Shown: piece after piece, positions 1 to 13,036 of the stretch
Layout of the letters: every line of letters begins with the position of its first letter
Position numbering within the stretch: position 1 is the first letter of the stretch
DNA from: Mycobacterium asiaticum
GTDB lineage: Bacteria; Actinomycetota; Actinomycetes; Mycobacteriales; Mycobacteriaceae
NCBI RefSeq assembly: GCF_001673315.1
Contig: NZ_LZLQ01000090.1
Location: 1-64,000 of the forward strand
Length of the DNA: 64,000 nt
Direction: 5' to 3'
Position numbers and translations under genes: made by a program
The notes under the pieces: model-generated
Database searches by the model: none
Told to the model about the DNA's origin: nothing
What the model saw: the letters and a program-made list of their open reading frames with translations, nothing else

Positions 1-4
1 GCTC

Positions 5-22
5 TCCGTGTGCGGCTATGGC
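5..22 (-). repeat. Inverted copy of an array unit
   Basis: The 18 bases at 5-22 are the exact reverse complement of 123-140 in the tandem array (core GCCATAGCCGCACACGGA). This shows that the repeat exists in both orientations in this intergenic region, so the array may continue or be mirrored to the left of the window. Confidence 0.85.
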
Positions 23-50
23 GGAAATCCCGGCCGATCTCCACCGTGAT

Positions 51-389
51 CGCACACTCAAAGCCCTGACCGCACACCCGACACCTCAGGTGCACACGCG
101 GCGCCCCAGTTGCACACGCGATGCCATAGCCGCACACGGAAAGCCATGAGTGCACACGCGATGCCCTAGCTGCACACGGAAAGCCATAAGTTACACGCGA
201 TGCCCTAGCTGCACACGGAAAGCCATGAGTGCACACGCGATGCCCTAGCTGCACACGGAAAGCCATGAGTGCACACGCGATGCCCAAGCTGCACACGGAA
301 AGCCATGAGTGCACACGCGATGCCCAAGCTGCACACGGAAAGCCATAAGTGCACACGCGACGCCCCAGCCGCACACCCGATGCCAAGGA
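51..389. repeat. 20-bp tandem repeat array (17 units, 40-bp higher-order period)
   Basis: Seventeen consecutive units of about 20 bp run from 51 to 389. Two unit types alternate through the centre: TGCACACGCGATGCCCTAGC and TGCACACGGAAAGCCATGAG, giving a 40-bp higher-order period. The unit at 191 is one base short; the outermost units are the most diverged. The array ends one base before the pknG stop codon, so it lies downstream of pknG. Short reading frames inside it are by-products of the repeat. It resembles a VNTR-type minisatellite rather than any known mobile element. Confidence 0.95.
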
Positions 390-390
390 C

Positions 391-3676
<3,286 letters not shown>

Positions 3677-3680
<4 letters not shown>

Positions 3681-4996
3681 CGATACTCTTTCAGCCGAGG
3701 CCAGAGGCCCAGGGCGACCGCGATGGCCGCGCCGAGGCTCAGCACCACGGCGCCCACCTGCGCTCCGGCCAGTCCCCGCTTCGCGTTCAGCACGTCGTTG
3801 CGCAGATGATTGCGGCTTTGCTCGATGGCCTTGGTCAGCGCCTCGTCGAGCTTGTCGAATGCCGGGGTGGAGTCGTCCTCGCCCTTGCCGAGCGCAACCT
3901 GGGTGGCGGCGCGGTAGTTGCCCACCGAGATGTAGGCGTTGATCCGGTCGTTGGCCTGCTGCCAGCGGACCAGCAACTGTCCGGCGCCCAACAGGTCGGG
4001 CTTGTCCACCGCGTCGTTGCGCGTCATGTATCCGTCGAGTTCGCGGTGCATGGCGTCGATGCGCTGATAGAACGCCCGCTTGCGCACCTCTTCGTCGCCG
4101 CGCCGGATCAACGACAGCGTCTCGTCGGCGCGCGCCTGCTGGGCGGTGATGGCCAGGTTGGTGACGGTCTTCAACGACTCGGCCGCGGTGTCTTTCGCGC
4201 TACGGCTCGCCGTCGTCGAAATTGTCAACGCCGTCCCAACCCACACCACCATGATGAGAATACCGAGACCGCCAACCACCAGCCCGGGATTGATCCGGCG
4301 CCGGGTCCGCCGGGCCAACCAGCGGTGGCAGAAGGCGCCGAACACCACCGTGGTGGTCACCACGAGGATCACCGGGGCCGGGATCTGGGTGGACGCAGTG
4401 GTTTCGCTGTCCACCCGGTCCGACGTCGCCTGATAGAGGCGCTGCGCGTTGGGCAGGATCGTGTTCTGCATCAGCCCGGACGCCTCCGACAGATACGACG
4501 AACCGACTGGGTTGCCCGCCCGGTTGTTGGTCCGGGCGATCTCCACCAACCCGGTGTAGACCGCCAATTCGGCATTGATCTGGCCCAGCAGTTGCACCAG
4601 CCTTTCGTCCGTCAACCCACTGGAAGCCCTGGTCACCGCAACCGAGGCATCGGTGATGGCCTGCTCGTAGCGCAGCCGGACGGCACGCGGTTCGGCCTGG
4701 GCGATGAACGCGGTGGCCGCGGCGGCGTCGGCTACCGACAGCGTGGTGTAGAGCTGCCCGGCCGCGAACGACAACGGCTCGGTGTGTTCGAGCACCGTCG
4801 TCAGCACTTGCTGACGGTGGTTGATCGTGGTCGAGGTGGCAAATGCGCTGGAGACTCCCAGCGCGGCCAGCACGATCCCGATAGTCAGGATCCGCCCGGG
4901 CGTCGTCGAGATGAACCACCAGCGGGGATGAGCCGGTTCAGCGGGCGAGCGTGATCCCAGTGGTTCGGTCGACGGATGCGCTAGCTCAACCGTCAC
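3677..4996 (-). CDS. glnX: GlnX, integral membrane signal transducer
   Basis: 439 aa. Hydrophobic segments: about 35-53, a second near the middle followed closely by a third (separated by a short Arg-rich loop), and a fourth near the C-terminus (about 412-433). The two long extracytoplasmic stretches between them are helical and resemble sensory domains of receptors. It is the first gene of the glnX-glnH-pknG operon and is divergent from mutT3 across 92 bp. Known of the M. tuberculosis orthologue Rv0412c: it relays GlnH ligand binding to PknG. It carries no enzymatic motif. Confidence 0.9.
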
Positions 4997-5088
4997 GTCT
5001 GCTCAGCCCTCATCTTCCGGCCATCTTACGAACCCGTATAAGCAAATTCTAAGAGCAAGCGGGGACAGATGGGGGGAGGCGGGACCAA

Positions 5089-5724
5089 TTGCCCGCATAT
5101 CCTGAATTCGTGCGGGGCGACGGTGACGGCTGGGTGATCTCCAAACGCGGCGCCCACTACTGGGGCAGATTCGGTGCGGCCGGGCTGCTGTTGCGGGCTC
5201 CCCGACCCGATGGCACCCCCGCGGTCCTGCTTCAGCACCGAGCGGTGTGGAGCCACCAGGGTGGCACCTGGGGTTTGCCCGGCGGTGCACGGGACAGCCA
5301 TGAGACCCCCGAACAGACCGCGGTGCGTGAAGCGCACGAAGAGGCGGGGCTGGATGCCGAGCGGGTAACGGTGCGCGCGACGCTGGTCACCGCTGAGGTC
5401 GCCGGGATGGGCGGCATCCGCTGGAGCTACACGACCGTCGTCGCCGATACCGACGCGATGCTGGACACCGTGCCCAACGGGGAAAGCGCCGAGCTGCGTT
5501 GGGTCGGCGAGGACGAGGTCGACCACCTGCCGTTGCATCCCGGCTTCGCGGCCAGCTGGGAGCGGCTGCGCACCGTCGCGGTGACCCTGCCGCCCGAACA
5601 TGACGACGTGCCCCGGACGGTCGAAGACGGCGCAAGGTTCTATTGGTGCACGCCGGGCGACGCCGGTCACGAGCCGTCGCAGCTCAGTCGGCAGATCAGC
5701 GCGCTGCTGCAAGCGCCGCACTGA
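5089..5724 (+). CDS. mutT3: Nudix hydrolase MutT3
   Basis: 211 aa, starting at TTG preceded by a GGGGGGAGG ribosome site. The Nudix box is intact: G66, E72, R80-E81, E84-E85-x-G87-L88 fit Gx5Ex7REUxEExGU. Family role: hydrolysis of oxidised or surplus nucleoside diphosphate derivatives. M. tuberculosis MutT3 has been linked to sanitising 8-oxo-dGTP. The last 29 bp overlap the convergent thiE 3' end. It is divergent from the glnX operon. The TTG start is chosen because no ATG or GTG lies at the right distance from the ribosome site; the M. tuberculosis protein is slightly longer (217 aa). Confidence 0.9.
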   Translation: MPAYPEFVRGDGDGWVISKRGAHYWGRFGAAGLLLRAPRPDGTPAVLLQHRAVWSHQGGTWGLPGGARDSHETPEQTAVREAHEEAGLDAERVTVRATLVTAEVAGMGGIRWSYTTVVADTDAMLDTVPNGESAELRWVGEDEVDHLPLHPGFAASWERLRTVAVTLPPEHDDVPRTVEDGARFYWCTPGDAGHEPSQLSRQISALLQAPH

Positions 5725-6367
5725 GTTCTTGCGCCGCGGCTTGCGGATCCTGGGCCGCGGTGATTGCGCGCACCACCACAATGCGACGCGCTCCGGCGGC
5801 AAGTACCTCCGGTAGGCGCTTGGCGTCGATGCCACCGATCGCGAACCAGGGCTTGGCCGCGTCCAGCGCGGCCGCGGCCCGCACCAGGTCCAGGCCCGGC
5901 GCGCGGCGACCCGGTTTGGTGGGGGTGGGCCAGCAGGGCCCGACGCAGAAATAGTCGGCGTCGGACGCGGCCGCCGCCGCCGCTTGGTCGGCGTCGTGAC
6001 TGGACAGGCCGAGCACCGCGTCCGGGCCGACGATGTCTCGCGCGGAGTGCAGCGGCAAGTCCCCCTGACCGAGGTGCAGCACGTCCGCGCCGGCGACCCG
6101 CGCGATGTCCGCACGGTCGTTGACCGCGAAGAGCGCGCCGTGCCGGCGGGCGGCGTCCGCGAGGATCTCGCAGGCCGCCAGCTCCTCGCGCGCCTCCAGC
6201 GGACCGAATTGCTGCTCACCGGCCGAACCCTTGTCACGCAGCTGAATGATGTCGACCCCACCGGCCAGCGCAGCGTCGGCGAACTCGGCCAGATCACCCC
6301 GCTCCCGGCGGGCGTCGGTGCACAGGTACAACCGTGCTTCGTCGAGACGGGTCAGGGGAGGCTGCAC
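5696..6367 (-). CDS. thiE: Thiamine-phosphate synthase ThiE
   Basis: 223 aa, GTG start. TIM-barrel enzyme joining HMP-pyrophosphate with the thiazole phosphate to give thiamine monophosphate. Family signatures are visible: IIQLRDK near residue 42 (pyrophosphate-binding Arg and Lys), LGQGDLP in the middle, and a glycine-rich IGGI loop near the end. It is divergent from thiOSG and convergent with mutT3, with a 29-bp overlap at the 3' ends. It is not behind the riboswitch, which faces the opposite direction, so it may be expressed independently of TPP. Confidence 0.94.
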   Translation of the reverse strand: MQPPLTRLDEARLYLCTDARRERGDLAEFADAALAGGVDIIQLRDKGSAGEQQFGPLEAREELAACEILADAARRHGALFAVNDRADIARVAGADVLHLGQGDLPLHSARDIVGPDAVLGLSSHDADQAAAAAASDADYFCVGPCWPTPTKPGRRAPGLDLVRAAAALDAAKPWFAIGGIDAKRLPEVLAAGARRIVVVRAITAAQDPQAAAQELSAALAAAR

Positions 6368-6419
6368 ACCGCGACGTTATCGCGCTAGCGTGGACCGGGA
6401 AGAAGACATGTAGAACACG

Positions 6420-6520
6420 GGAGTCCCGGGGATCAGCGGGGCTGAGAGTGGGCACAGCCCTTTCGAGGGACCTGCCCTGACCGTCACACCTGATCCGGGT
6501 AATGCCGGCGAAGGGAGCGA
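6420..6520 (+). ncRNA. TPP riboswitch (THI element) upstream of thiO
   Basis: Hallmarks of the thi-box are present in order: GGGGCTGAGA (about 6439-6448), the variable arm, CCGTCACACCTGATCCGGGT (6481-6500), then AATGCCGGCGAAGGGAG. The closing purine-rich strand AAGGGAG (6511-6517) is also the ribosome binding site of thiO, whose ATG is at 6523. Ligand binding would therefore be expected to hide the ribosome site directly, giving translational control of thiO-thiS-thiG. Confidence 0.95.
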
Positions 6521-6522
6521 CA

Positions 6523-7526
6523 ATGCCGAACTCGGTGGCCGTCATCGGTGGCGGTGTCATCGGCCTGTCGGTGGCCCGCCGGGCCGCACAGGCCGGCCTT
6601 TCAGTGACCCTGCACCGCCGCGCCGAACAGGGCGCCTCCTGGGTGGCCGGCGGCATGCTGGCCCCGCACAGCGAGGGTTGGCCCGGCGAAGAGCGGCTGT
6701 TGCGGCTGGGCCTGGAGTCGCTGCGACTCTGGCGCGAAGGCGGGTTCCTCGACGGGCTGAGCCCGCAGGTGGTGACTGCACGCGAATCCCTGGTGGTCGC
6801 CGTCGACCGGGCCGACGTCGCCGACCTGCGGACGGTGGCGGACTGGCTGGCCACGCAGGGGCATCCGGTGATTTGGGAGTCCGCCGCCCGCGACGTCGAA
6901 CCGCTACTGGCGCAAGGCATTCGGCACGGATTTCGGGCACCCACGGAGTTGGCGGTGGACAATCGCGGCGTCTTGGCGGCGCTGGACCGCGACTGCGAGC
7001 GGCTGGGAGTTCGCTCGGCCCCGCCGGTGCGCGAGACGTCTGCAGCCCACGGTGACACCGTGGTGATCGCCAACGGGATTGACGCTCCGGCGCTGTGGCC
7101 GGGTCTGCCGGTGCGGCCAGTGAAGGGTGAGGTATTGCGGTTGCGATGGCGAAAGGGCTGTATGCCGTTGCCGCAGCGAGTGGTTCGAGCGCGGGTGCAC
7201 GGCCGCCAGGTGTACCTGGTGCCACGAGCGGACGGCGTGGTGGTGGGTGCTACCCAGTACGAGCACGGCCGCGACACCGCCCCGGTTGTCTCGGGGGTAC
7301 GGGACCTGCTGGACGACGCGTGTGCGGTGTTGCCGGCCCTCGGTGAGTACGAATTGGCCGAGTGCGCCGCGGGCCTGCGGCCGATGACCCCAGATAATCT
7401 GCCTATCGTGCAGCGATTGGACGAGCGCACTTTGGTGGCGACCGGTCACGGCCGCTCCGGATTCCTGCTGGCGCCGTGGACCGCCGAGCAGATTGTGTCC
7501 GAACTGGTTCCGGTGGGAGCGGCCTC

Positions 7527-7530
<4 letters not shown>
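6523..7530 (+). CDS. thiO: Glycine oxidase ThiO
   Basis: 335 aa FAD-dependent oxidase that makes dehydroglycine for the thiazole ring. The N-terminus carries the Rossmann GGGVIGLSVA loop. Near the C-terminus are the DAO-family stretch CAAGLRPMTPDNLP and a GHGRSGFLLAP tail typical of ThiO. Start: an in-frame ATG at 6502 lies inside the riboswitch core. The ATG at 6523 follows AAGGGAG by a normal spacing and gives the canonical MPNSVAVIGG start. The 3' end overlaps thiS by GTGA. Confidence 0.95.
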
Positions 7531-8474
<944 letters not shown>

Positions 8475-8475
<1 letters not shown>

Positions 8476-9227
8476 TGAAACGTTATGTGGCGCTGGGAAG
8501 CTCAATGGCAGCTGGTCCCGGGATACGGCCGCAAGCACCGGGTGCCCCATGGCGGGCGGGGCGGTCGGCCCGGAACTACCCGCATCTGGTCGCCGAGCGC
8601 GCCGGCCTGGATTTGATGGACGTCACCTACTCCGGGGCCACCACCGCCCACGTGCTCACCGACCGCCAGCATGGGGCGCCGCCCCAGATCGAAGCACTGA
8701 ACGGCTCGGAGGCGCTGGTGACTGTCACCATCGGCGGCAACGATGTCGGCTACGTTCCGCTCTTGATGGCGGCGTCGTTGCCGGCGTTGGCACGCCGCCT
8801 GCTGAGCGGGTTCACCGGTGAGCTACTCGACCGCGATGCGCGCGATCGTGCGTTGGGCGAGGTTTTCGGTTCGCTGTGCGAGGTGGGTCGTTCAGTGCGG
8901 CGGCGTGCACCACAGGCCCGCGTTCTGTTCGTGGACTACCTGACGATGCTGCCACCCGCGGGCGATCCGGCGCCGCCGATCTCCACCGAGCACGCCGACC
9001 TGGCCCGTTGGGTGGCCACCACGCTGGAGCGCTTGACGGCAGAAGCCGCCGCGGCAACCGACTGCGAGGTCGTGCACGCCGCGGCGGCCAGCCGCGATCA
9101 TCATGCGTGGTCGGAACTGCCCTGGACCACCAAACCTGGTGTGCCGCTTCCTTTTCGGCCGGCTCCGCTACATCCTAACGGCGCGGGAATGCGCGCCGTC
9201 GCCGACCTGATCCTGACCGAGTTGTAA
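8475..9227 (+). CDS. SGNH/GDSL-type esterase or lipase
   Basis: 250 aa. SGNH blocks: GSSMAAG with nucleophile Ser near residue 9, conserved Gly in YSGATT, and TIGGNDVG with the oxyanion Asn. The C-terminal catalytic-His block reads APLHPNGAG, so the usual Asp three residues before His is Ala; some actinobacterial SGNH esterases work with a Ser-His dyad. No clear signal peptide, so probably cytoplasmic. It overlaps the thiG stop by one base, so it is co-transcribed with thiOSG, although no thiamine function is apparent. I do not recall a gene here in M. tuberculosis. Confidence 0.85.
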
Positions 9228-9230
9228 GAC

Positions 9231-9749
9231 TCAGCCGTTGGTCCGCCACCACTGGTAGAGAGCCGAAGTGTTGCCGTCGGATGCGCGGACGAAGGCCAGA
9301 ATATTCTTGGCGTCGGTGGTCCAGATGACTTCGGCCTTGCCGGTGTCGGTGCCGCAGGCCACCTGCCCGGCCGATTCGGTGGCACTGCCCTGGTGCCACG
9401 TGGTGGGCGACTTGGCGTCCCCGCAATTGGTCAGTTCATCGCTGCCGATGAGCTTGGTGAATGCACTGGCCAAGTCCGCGCTGTTGGGAAATTGGAAATA
9501 TTTCGCCGAGGCGGGGCCCGCGCTGTCGGTGTTTTGCCCACACTGCATCACGGCTTGCACGGTGGGGAATGCCGACTGCACCTCCGAAACCGGTTGCGAG
9601 GAGCAATTGCTGGAGCTGTAACCCTTCGAGAGCGACGAAGTAAGCGTGTCGCTAGGGTCCGCGGAAGCGGTAGCAGCGCCGGCGCAGGCGAAGCTACCAA
9701 TGAGCGCGGCAGTGGTGAGACCACGCAGCGCGTGCGAGAGGTGACTCAT
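9231..9749 (-). CDS. Secreted Cys-rich protein, paralogue 1
   Basis: 172 aa, with a signal peptide (hydrophobic stretch to about residue 30, cleavage near ATASADP). The mature part has four conserved Cys, probably two disulfides, and the conserved blocks LSKGYSSSNC, CGQN, PTTWHQG, VACGT, EVIWTTDAKN and LYQWW.TNG. A strong AGGAG site precedes the ATG. It is a tandem paralogue of the gene at 9898-10401 on the same strand. The fold resembles my memory of extracytoplasmic sensor domains fused to some mycobacterial Ser/Thr kinases, but here it stands alone. Function unknown. Confidence 0.85.
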   Translation of the reverse strand: MSHLSHALRGLTTAALIGSFACAGAATASADPSDTLTSSLSKGYSSSNCSSQPVSEVQSAFPTVQAVMQCGQNTDSAGPASAKYFQFPNSADLASAFTKLIGSDELTNCGDAKSPTTWHQGSATESAGQVACGTDTGKAEVIWTTDAKNILAFVRASDGNTSALYQWWRTNG

Positions 9750-9897
9750 GTGTAGCTCCTAGTGGTTGTGGCGCTGATCGGAATGTGAATTTGGTTTGCC
9801 CACGGAAATCGTAGGGCCATCTTTCGCTGACGCACTATGTTTCGCAAAGAATTCTCCAGCGGTCTAGGAGTTCGAATATGCCCTATTCGCCCGCCCG

Positions 9898-10401
9898 TCA
9901 GCCGTTGGTTTTCCACCATTGATAAAGCGCCGGCACGTCGGTGTTGGACCCACGGACGTAGCTCAGCACATTCTTGGCGTCGGTGGTCCAGATGACTTCG
10001 GCCGCATTCTGGTAGGTCCCGCAGGCCACCTGCCCGGCGGTGCCGCCGTTGCCTTGGTGCCAGGTGGTGGGCGACTGGCCGCTGTCCCCGCAGGCGGTCA
10101 ACACCTCGTCCTTGATGCTGGCGGTGAATCCCGCGTTGAGATCGTCGGAGTTGTTGTACAGCAGGTAGGTCGCCTTGACGGGTCCGGCCGGGTCGGCGTT
10201 CTGCCCACAGTTGATTGCGGCTGCCACCCCCGCCGGGGGCGGGTCTTTCGGGGTGCAATTGCTCAGGGAGTAGCCCTTCGACAACGCGCCGGCAAGCGTG
10301 TCGTTGGGGTCGGCATTCGCAGTGGCCATGCCGGTGTAGACGAAGGTGCCCGTCAGCGCTGCGGCCGCCGCGGCACACAGCACAGTGTTGATGTGAGACA
10401 T
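9898..10401 (-). CDS. Secreted Cys-rich protein, paralogue 2
   Basis: 167 aa with a signal peptide ending near MATANADP. It shares the four-Cys pattern and the blocks ALSKGYSLSNC, NCGQNADP, SPTTWHQG, QVACGTYQNAAEVIW and LYQWWKTNG with the neighbour downstream. The two genes are separated by about 150 bp with no overlap, so they may be transcribed separately. The duplication is not recent: about half of the residues differ in the N-terminal half of the mature protein, while the C-terminal third is very similar. Function unknown; export to the envelope or medium is inferred. Confidence 0.85.
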   Translation of the reverse strand: MSHINTVLCAAAAAALTGTFVYTGMATANADPNDTLAGALSKGYSLSNCTPKDPPPAGVAAAINCGQNADPAGPVKATYLLYNNSDDLNAGFTASIKDEVLTACGDSGQSPTTWHQGNGGTAGQVACGTYQNAAEVIWTTDAKNVLSYVRGSNTDVPALYQWWKTNG

Positions 10402-10681
10402 CTCAGGAGTGTATTTCTCCGGCGCATCGGAAAACAGGGGCTGTTTCCGGGCCGCCGGCAGGCGATCGATGCGCTCCCGTACTAGCTACCAAACACATTG
10501 CCCAGCAACAGGTTAGCGGCCGGCCGGGACGTTCACCCGGTATTGGTGCCGGGCCCGGAGGCGAAACGGTAACAGCCGCAAAACATCAATTTCTGATTGG
10601 AGGTGCCGTAGGCACGGGTCTCCGGTATGGTAAGGCACGTTTCACGCCAGCTAACTTCACTTCTTTCGATCGGGAGAATCC
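10402..10681. other. Intergenic region between divergent genes
   Basis: About 280 bp separate the divergent secreted protein gene and the CD225 gene. I see a CGGGAG ribosome site for the right-hand gene at about 10670 but no coding frame or clear repeat. It must hold promoters for both directions. Confidence 0.5.
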
Positions 10682-11020
10682 ATGACGCAACCACCACCGC
10701 CCGGTTACCCGCCGCAGCAGCCGCCGCCGGCGCAGCAACCGGACAACTACTTGGTCTGGTCGATCCTGGCGACGCTGTTCTGCTGTCTTCCGCTCGGAAT
10801 TGTGGCCATTGTGAAGTCCACTCAGGTCAGTGGACTGTGGGCCCAGGGCCAGTACGCCGAGGCGCAGGCGTCCGCGGACAGCGCCAAGAAGTTCGTCAAG
10901 TATTCCGTGATCGCCGGCGTCGTGGTGGCCATCATCTACGGCATCTTGATCGCGATGGGCGCGATGAACACCGACGTGAACACCGCGATGGTCGCGTTCG
11001 ATGTCCTGAATTTGGGTTGA
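10682..11020 (+). CDS. CD225/dispanin-family membrane protein
   Basis: 112 aa. A Pro/Gln-rich N-terminal tail (about 1-22) is followed by a first membrane segment with the CCLPLGIVAIV motif, a cytoplasmic loop VKSTQVSGLWAQGQYAEAQ with the conserved A.ASA.SAKK, and a second membrane segment (about 76-96). This is the bacterial CD225 (dispanin) architecture. Five bases separate it from the DUF2752 gene, so the two are probably one operon. Function in bacteria is unknown. A GGGAGAA ribosome site precedes the ATG. Confidence 0.88.
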   Translation: MTQPPPPGYPPQQPPPAQQPDNYLVWSILATLFCCLPLGIVAIVKSTQVSGLWAQGQYAEAQASADSAKKFVKYSVIAGVVVAIIYGILIAMGAMNTDVNTAMVAFDVLNLG

Positions 11021-11024
11021 TCCC

Positions 11025-11450
11025 ATGGTGACCCGCCAAGGGTCGGCGCCCGCGAAAGTGGGTGCGCCACTACTCGTGGCGGCAGCCGCGACGGTGGCGT
11101 GCGTCGGCATTTGGCTGGGTGACCCGACGAGCCCGAACGGCCCGTTGCCGGTCTGCCCCACCAAGGCGCTACTGGGTATCGATTGCCCAGGGTGTGGCAG
11201 TCTGCGCATGGTTTACAGCTTGTTGCACGGCAATGTGTTGGCGGCCGCCAGGTTTAACGCGTTGGGCCTGGCGGCACTCGTGCTCCTGGTGTGGGCCTAC
11301 CTCGCTTGGACGTATGGGCGAGTGGTGGGTCGCCGGATCGGAAGTTGGCAACACAGTCGTTGGGCATCAGTGGTGACTCTGTCACTGGTGGTGGCCTGGT
11401 TCGTGGTGCGTAACCTGCCGTTCGCGCCGTTCAATGCGCTGTTCGTCTAG
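11025..11450 (+). CDS. DUF2752 membrane protein
   Basis: 141 aa with three probable membrane segments. The DUF2752 signature is clear: CPTKALLGIDCPGCGSLRMVYSLLHGN, with the C-P-G-C-G motif between the first two membrane segments. Starts four bases after the CD225 gene. DUF2752 and CD225/DUF4190-type proteins commonly occur together in actinobacteria, but no biochemical role is established. A strong hairpin follows immediately after the stop. Confidence 0.88.
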   Translation: MVTRQGSAPAKVGAPLLVAAAATVACVGIWLGDPTSPNGPLPVCPTKALLGIDCPGCGSLRMVYSLLHGNVLAAARFNALGLAALVLLVWAYLAWTYGRVVGRRIGSWQHSRWASVVTLSLVVAWFVVRNLPFAPFNALFV

Positions 11451-11458
11451 AGATGCGG

Positions 11459-11489
11459 AAGCCGCATTCGCCTGTGCGAATGCGGCTTT
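11459..11489 (+). terminator. Hairpin terminator after DUF2752 gene
   Basis: Perfect 13-bp stem AAGCCGCATTCGC (11459-11471) with its complement at 11476-11488, loop CTGT, followed by a short T run (TTTC). The T tract is weak, as is usual in mycobacteria. It separates the CD225/DUF2752 pair from lpqL. Confidence 0.8.
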
Positions 11490-11536
11490 CGTGTGCTGCG
11501 GCGATCCCGATCCGAGACTGGTCTAACCTGGGCGCA

Positions 11537-13036
11537 ATGGTGCACAAATCGAAGGCGATGCCCGCGGTGCTCGCCGTGGTCGCGATCGCTGCTTTCCTGA
11601 TCGTCGGTTGCGGACGTGGTACCAGTCAGCAATCCGGCGGGAGCAACCAATCCGCCACCGAGTTCGCCGCCACGATGCGCAACAAGGTCACCACCGATGC
11701 GATGATGGCGCATTTGTCCAAATTGCAGGACATCGCCAACGCCAACAACGGCACCAGGGCGGTCGGCACCCCCGGTTATGAAGCCAGTGTCGACTACGTG
11801 GTGGAAACGTTGCGCAAGAAGGGTTTCGACGTGCAGACGCCGGAGTTCTCCGCCCGCGTGTTCCACTCCGAAAAGGGCTCGGTGACAGCCGGTGACCTGA
11901 CCGCGGAGGCACGCGCGCTGGAGTACAGTCGCGCGACTCCCGCGGAAGGGGTAACCGGGCCACTGTTGTTCGCGCCCAGCGAGGAGAGCCCGGGATGCTC
12001 CCCGTCCGACTACGACAAGCTGCCGGTTCAGGGTGCGGTGGTGGTCACCGATCGCGGCTCCTGCCCATTCGCGCAGAAGGAGGACGCCGCCGCCCAGCGT
12101 GGCGCGGCAGCCCTTATCGTCATCGACAATGTCGACGAACAGGCGATGGGCGGCACCCTCGGAGCAAACACCGATGTCAAGATCCCGGTAGTGAGCGTCA
12201 CCAAATCGGTGGGCTTCCAACTTCGCGCCAAGTCCGGGCCCGTGACCATCAAGCTCGACGCGAACACCCAGACTTTCAAGGCGCGCAACGTCATTGCACA
12301 AACCAAGACGGGGTCGCCGACCGACGTCGTGATGGCCGGTGCCCATTTGGACAGTGTGCCGGAAGGGCCGGGCATCAACGATAACGGCTCGGGAGTTGCG
12401 GCGGTTCTGGAAACCGCTGTGCAACTAGGAAATTCACCGCAGGTGCACAATGCGGTGCGGTTCGGCTTCTGGGGGGCCGAGGAGCTCGGGCTGATCGGAT
12501 CGCGCAACTACGTCGAGTCACTGGATCTGGACGCGCTGAAGAACATCGCGCTGTACCTGAACTTCGACATGCTGGCATCGCCCAATCCCGGTTATTTCAC
12601 CTACGACGGTGACCAGTCGCTACCGCTGGACACCCGCGGTCAGCCCGTGGTGCCAGAAGGGTCGGCGGGCATCGAACGCACCCTGGTGGCTTACCTGAAG
12701 CAGGCCGGAAAGACCGCGCGGGACACCTCGTTCGACGGCCGCTCGGACTACGACGGATTCACGCTGGCGGGGATCCCGTCGGGCGGGTTGTTCTCCGGCG
12801 CCGAGGCCAAGAAGTCCGACGAAGAGGCCAAGCTGTGGGGCGGTAAGGCCAACGAGCCGTTCGACCCGAACTATCACCAGAAGGGCGACAACCTCGAGCA
12901 CATCGACCGCACCTCGCTAGGTATCCAGGGTGCCGGGGTCGCCTACGCCGTCGCTTTGTATGCGCAGGATGTGACCGGCCGAAACGGGGTTCCGATCATG
13001 GGAGACCGCACGCGACACGTGCTCGCCAAGCCATGA
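11537..13036 (+). CDS. lpqL: Lipoprotein aminopeptidase LpqL (M28 family)
   Basis: 499 aa, matching the 500 aa of M. tuberculosis LpqL from this ATG; the open frame extends further upstream but starts in the terminator. Lipobox VGC with C25. Domains: a PA (protease-associated) insert at about 130-240 with CPFAQKEDAAAQRGA, then an M28 zinc peptidase domain. All metal and catalytic residues are intact: H270 (HLDS), bridging D282 (NDNGSG), general base E315 and ligand E316 (GAEELG), D344 (NFDM), H447 (NYHQK). A surface aminopeptidase role is expected. The stop overlaps the next gene (ATGA). Confidence 0.95.
   Translation: MVHKSKAMPAVLAVVAIAAFLIVGCGRGTSQQSGGSNQSATEFAATMRNKVTTDAMMAHLSKLQDIANANNGTRAVGTPGYEASVDYVVETLRKKGFDVQTPEFSARVFHSEKGSVTAGDLTAEARALEYSRATPAEGVTGPLLFAPSEESPGCSPSDYDKLPVQGAVVVTDRGSCPFAQKEDAAAQRGAAALIVIDNVDEQAMGGTLGANTDVKIPVVSVTKSVGFQLRAKSGPVTIKLDANTQTFKARNVIAQTKTGSPTDVVMAGAHLDSVPEGPGINDNGSGVAAVLETAVQLGNSPQVHNAVRFGFWGAEELGLIGSRNYVESLDLDALKNIALYLNFDMLASPNPGYFTYDGDQSLPLDTRGQPVVPEGSAGIERTLVAYLKQAGKTARDTSFDGRSDYDGFTLAGIPSGGLFSGAEAKKSDEEAKLWGGKANEPFDPNYHQKGDNLEHIDRTSLGIQGAGVAYAVALYAQDVTGRNGVPIMGDRTRHVLAKP

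Noticed and set aside
51..389. CRISPR array
   Set aside because: Units of 20 bp follow each other without unique spacers; it is a plain tandem repeat.
11447..12424. Long minus-strand frame opposite lpqL
   Set aside because: Antisense of a well-supported gene; composition is the usual His/Arg/Gly-rich shadow.
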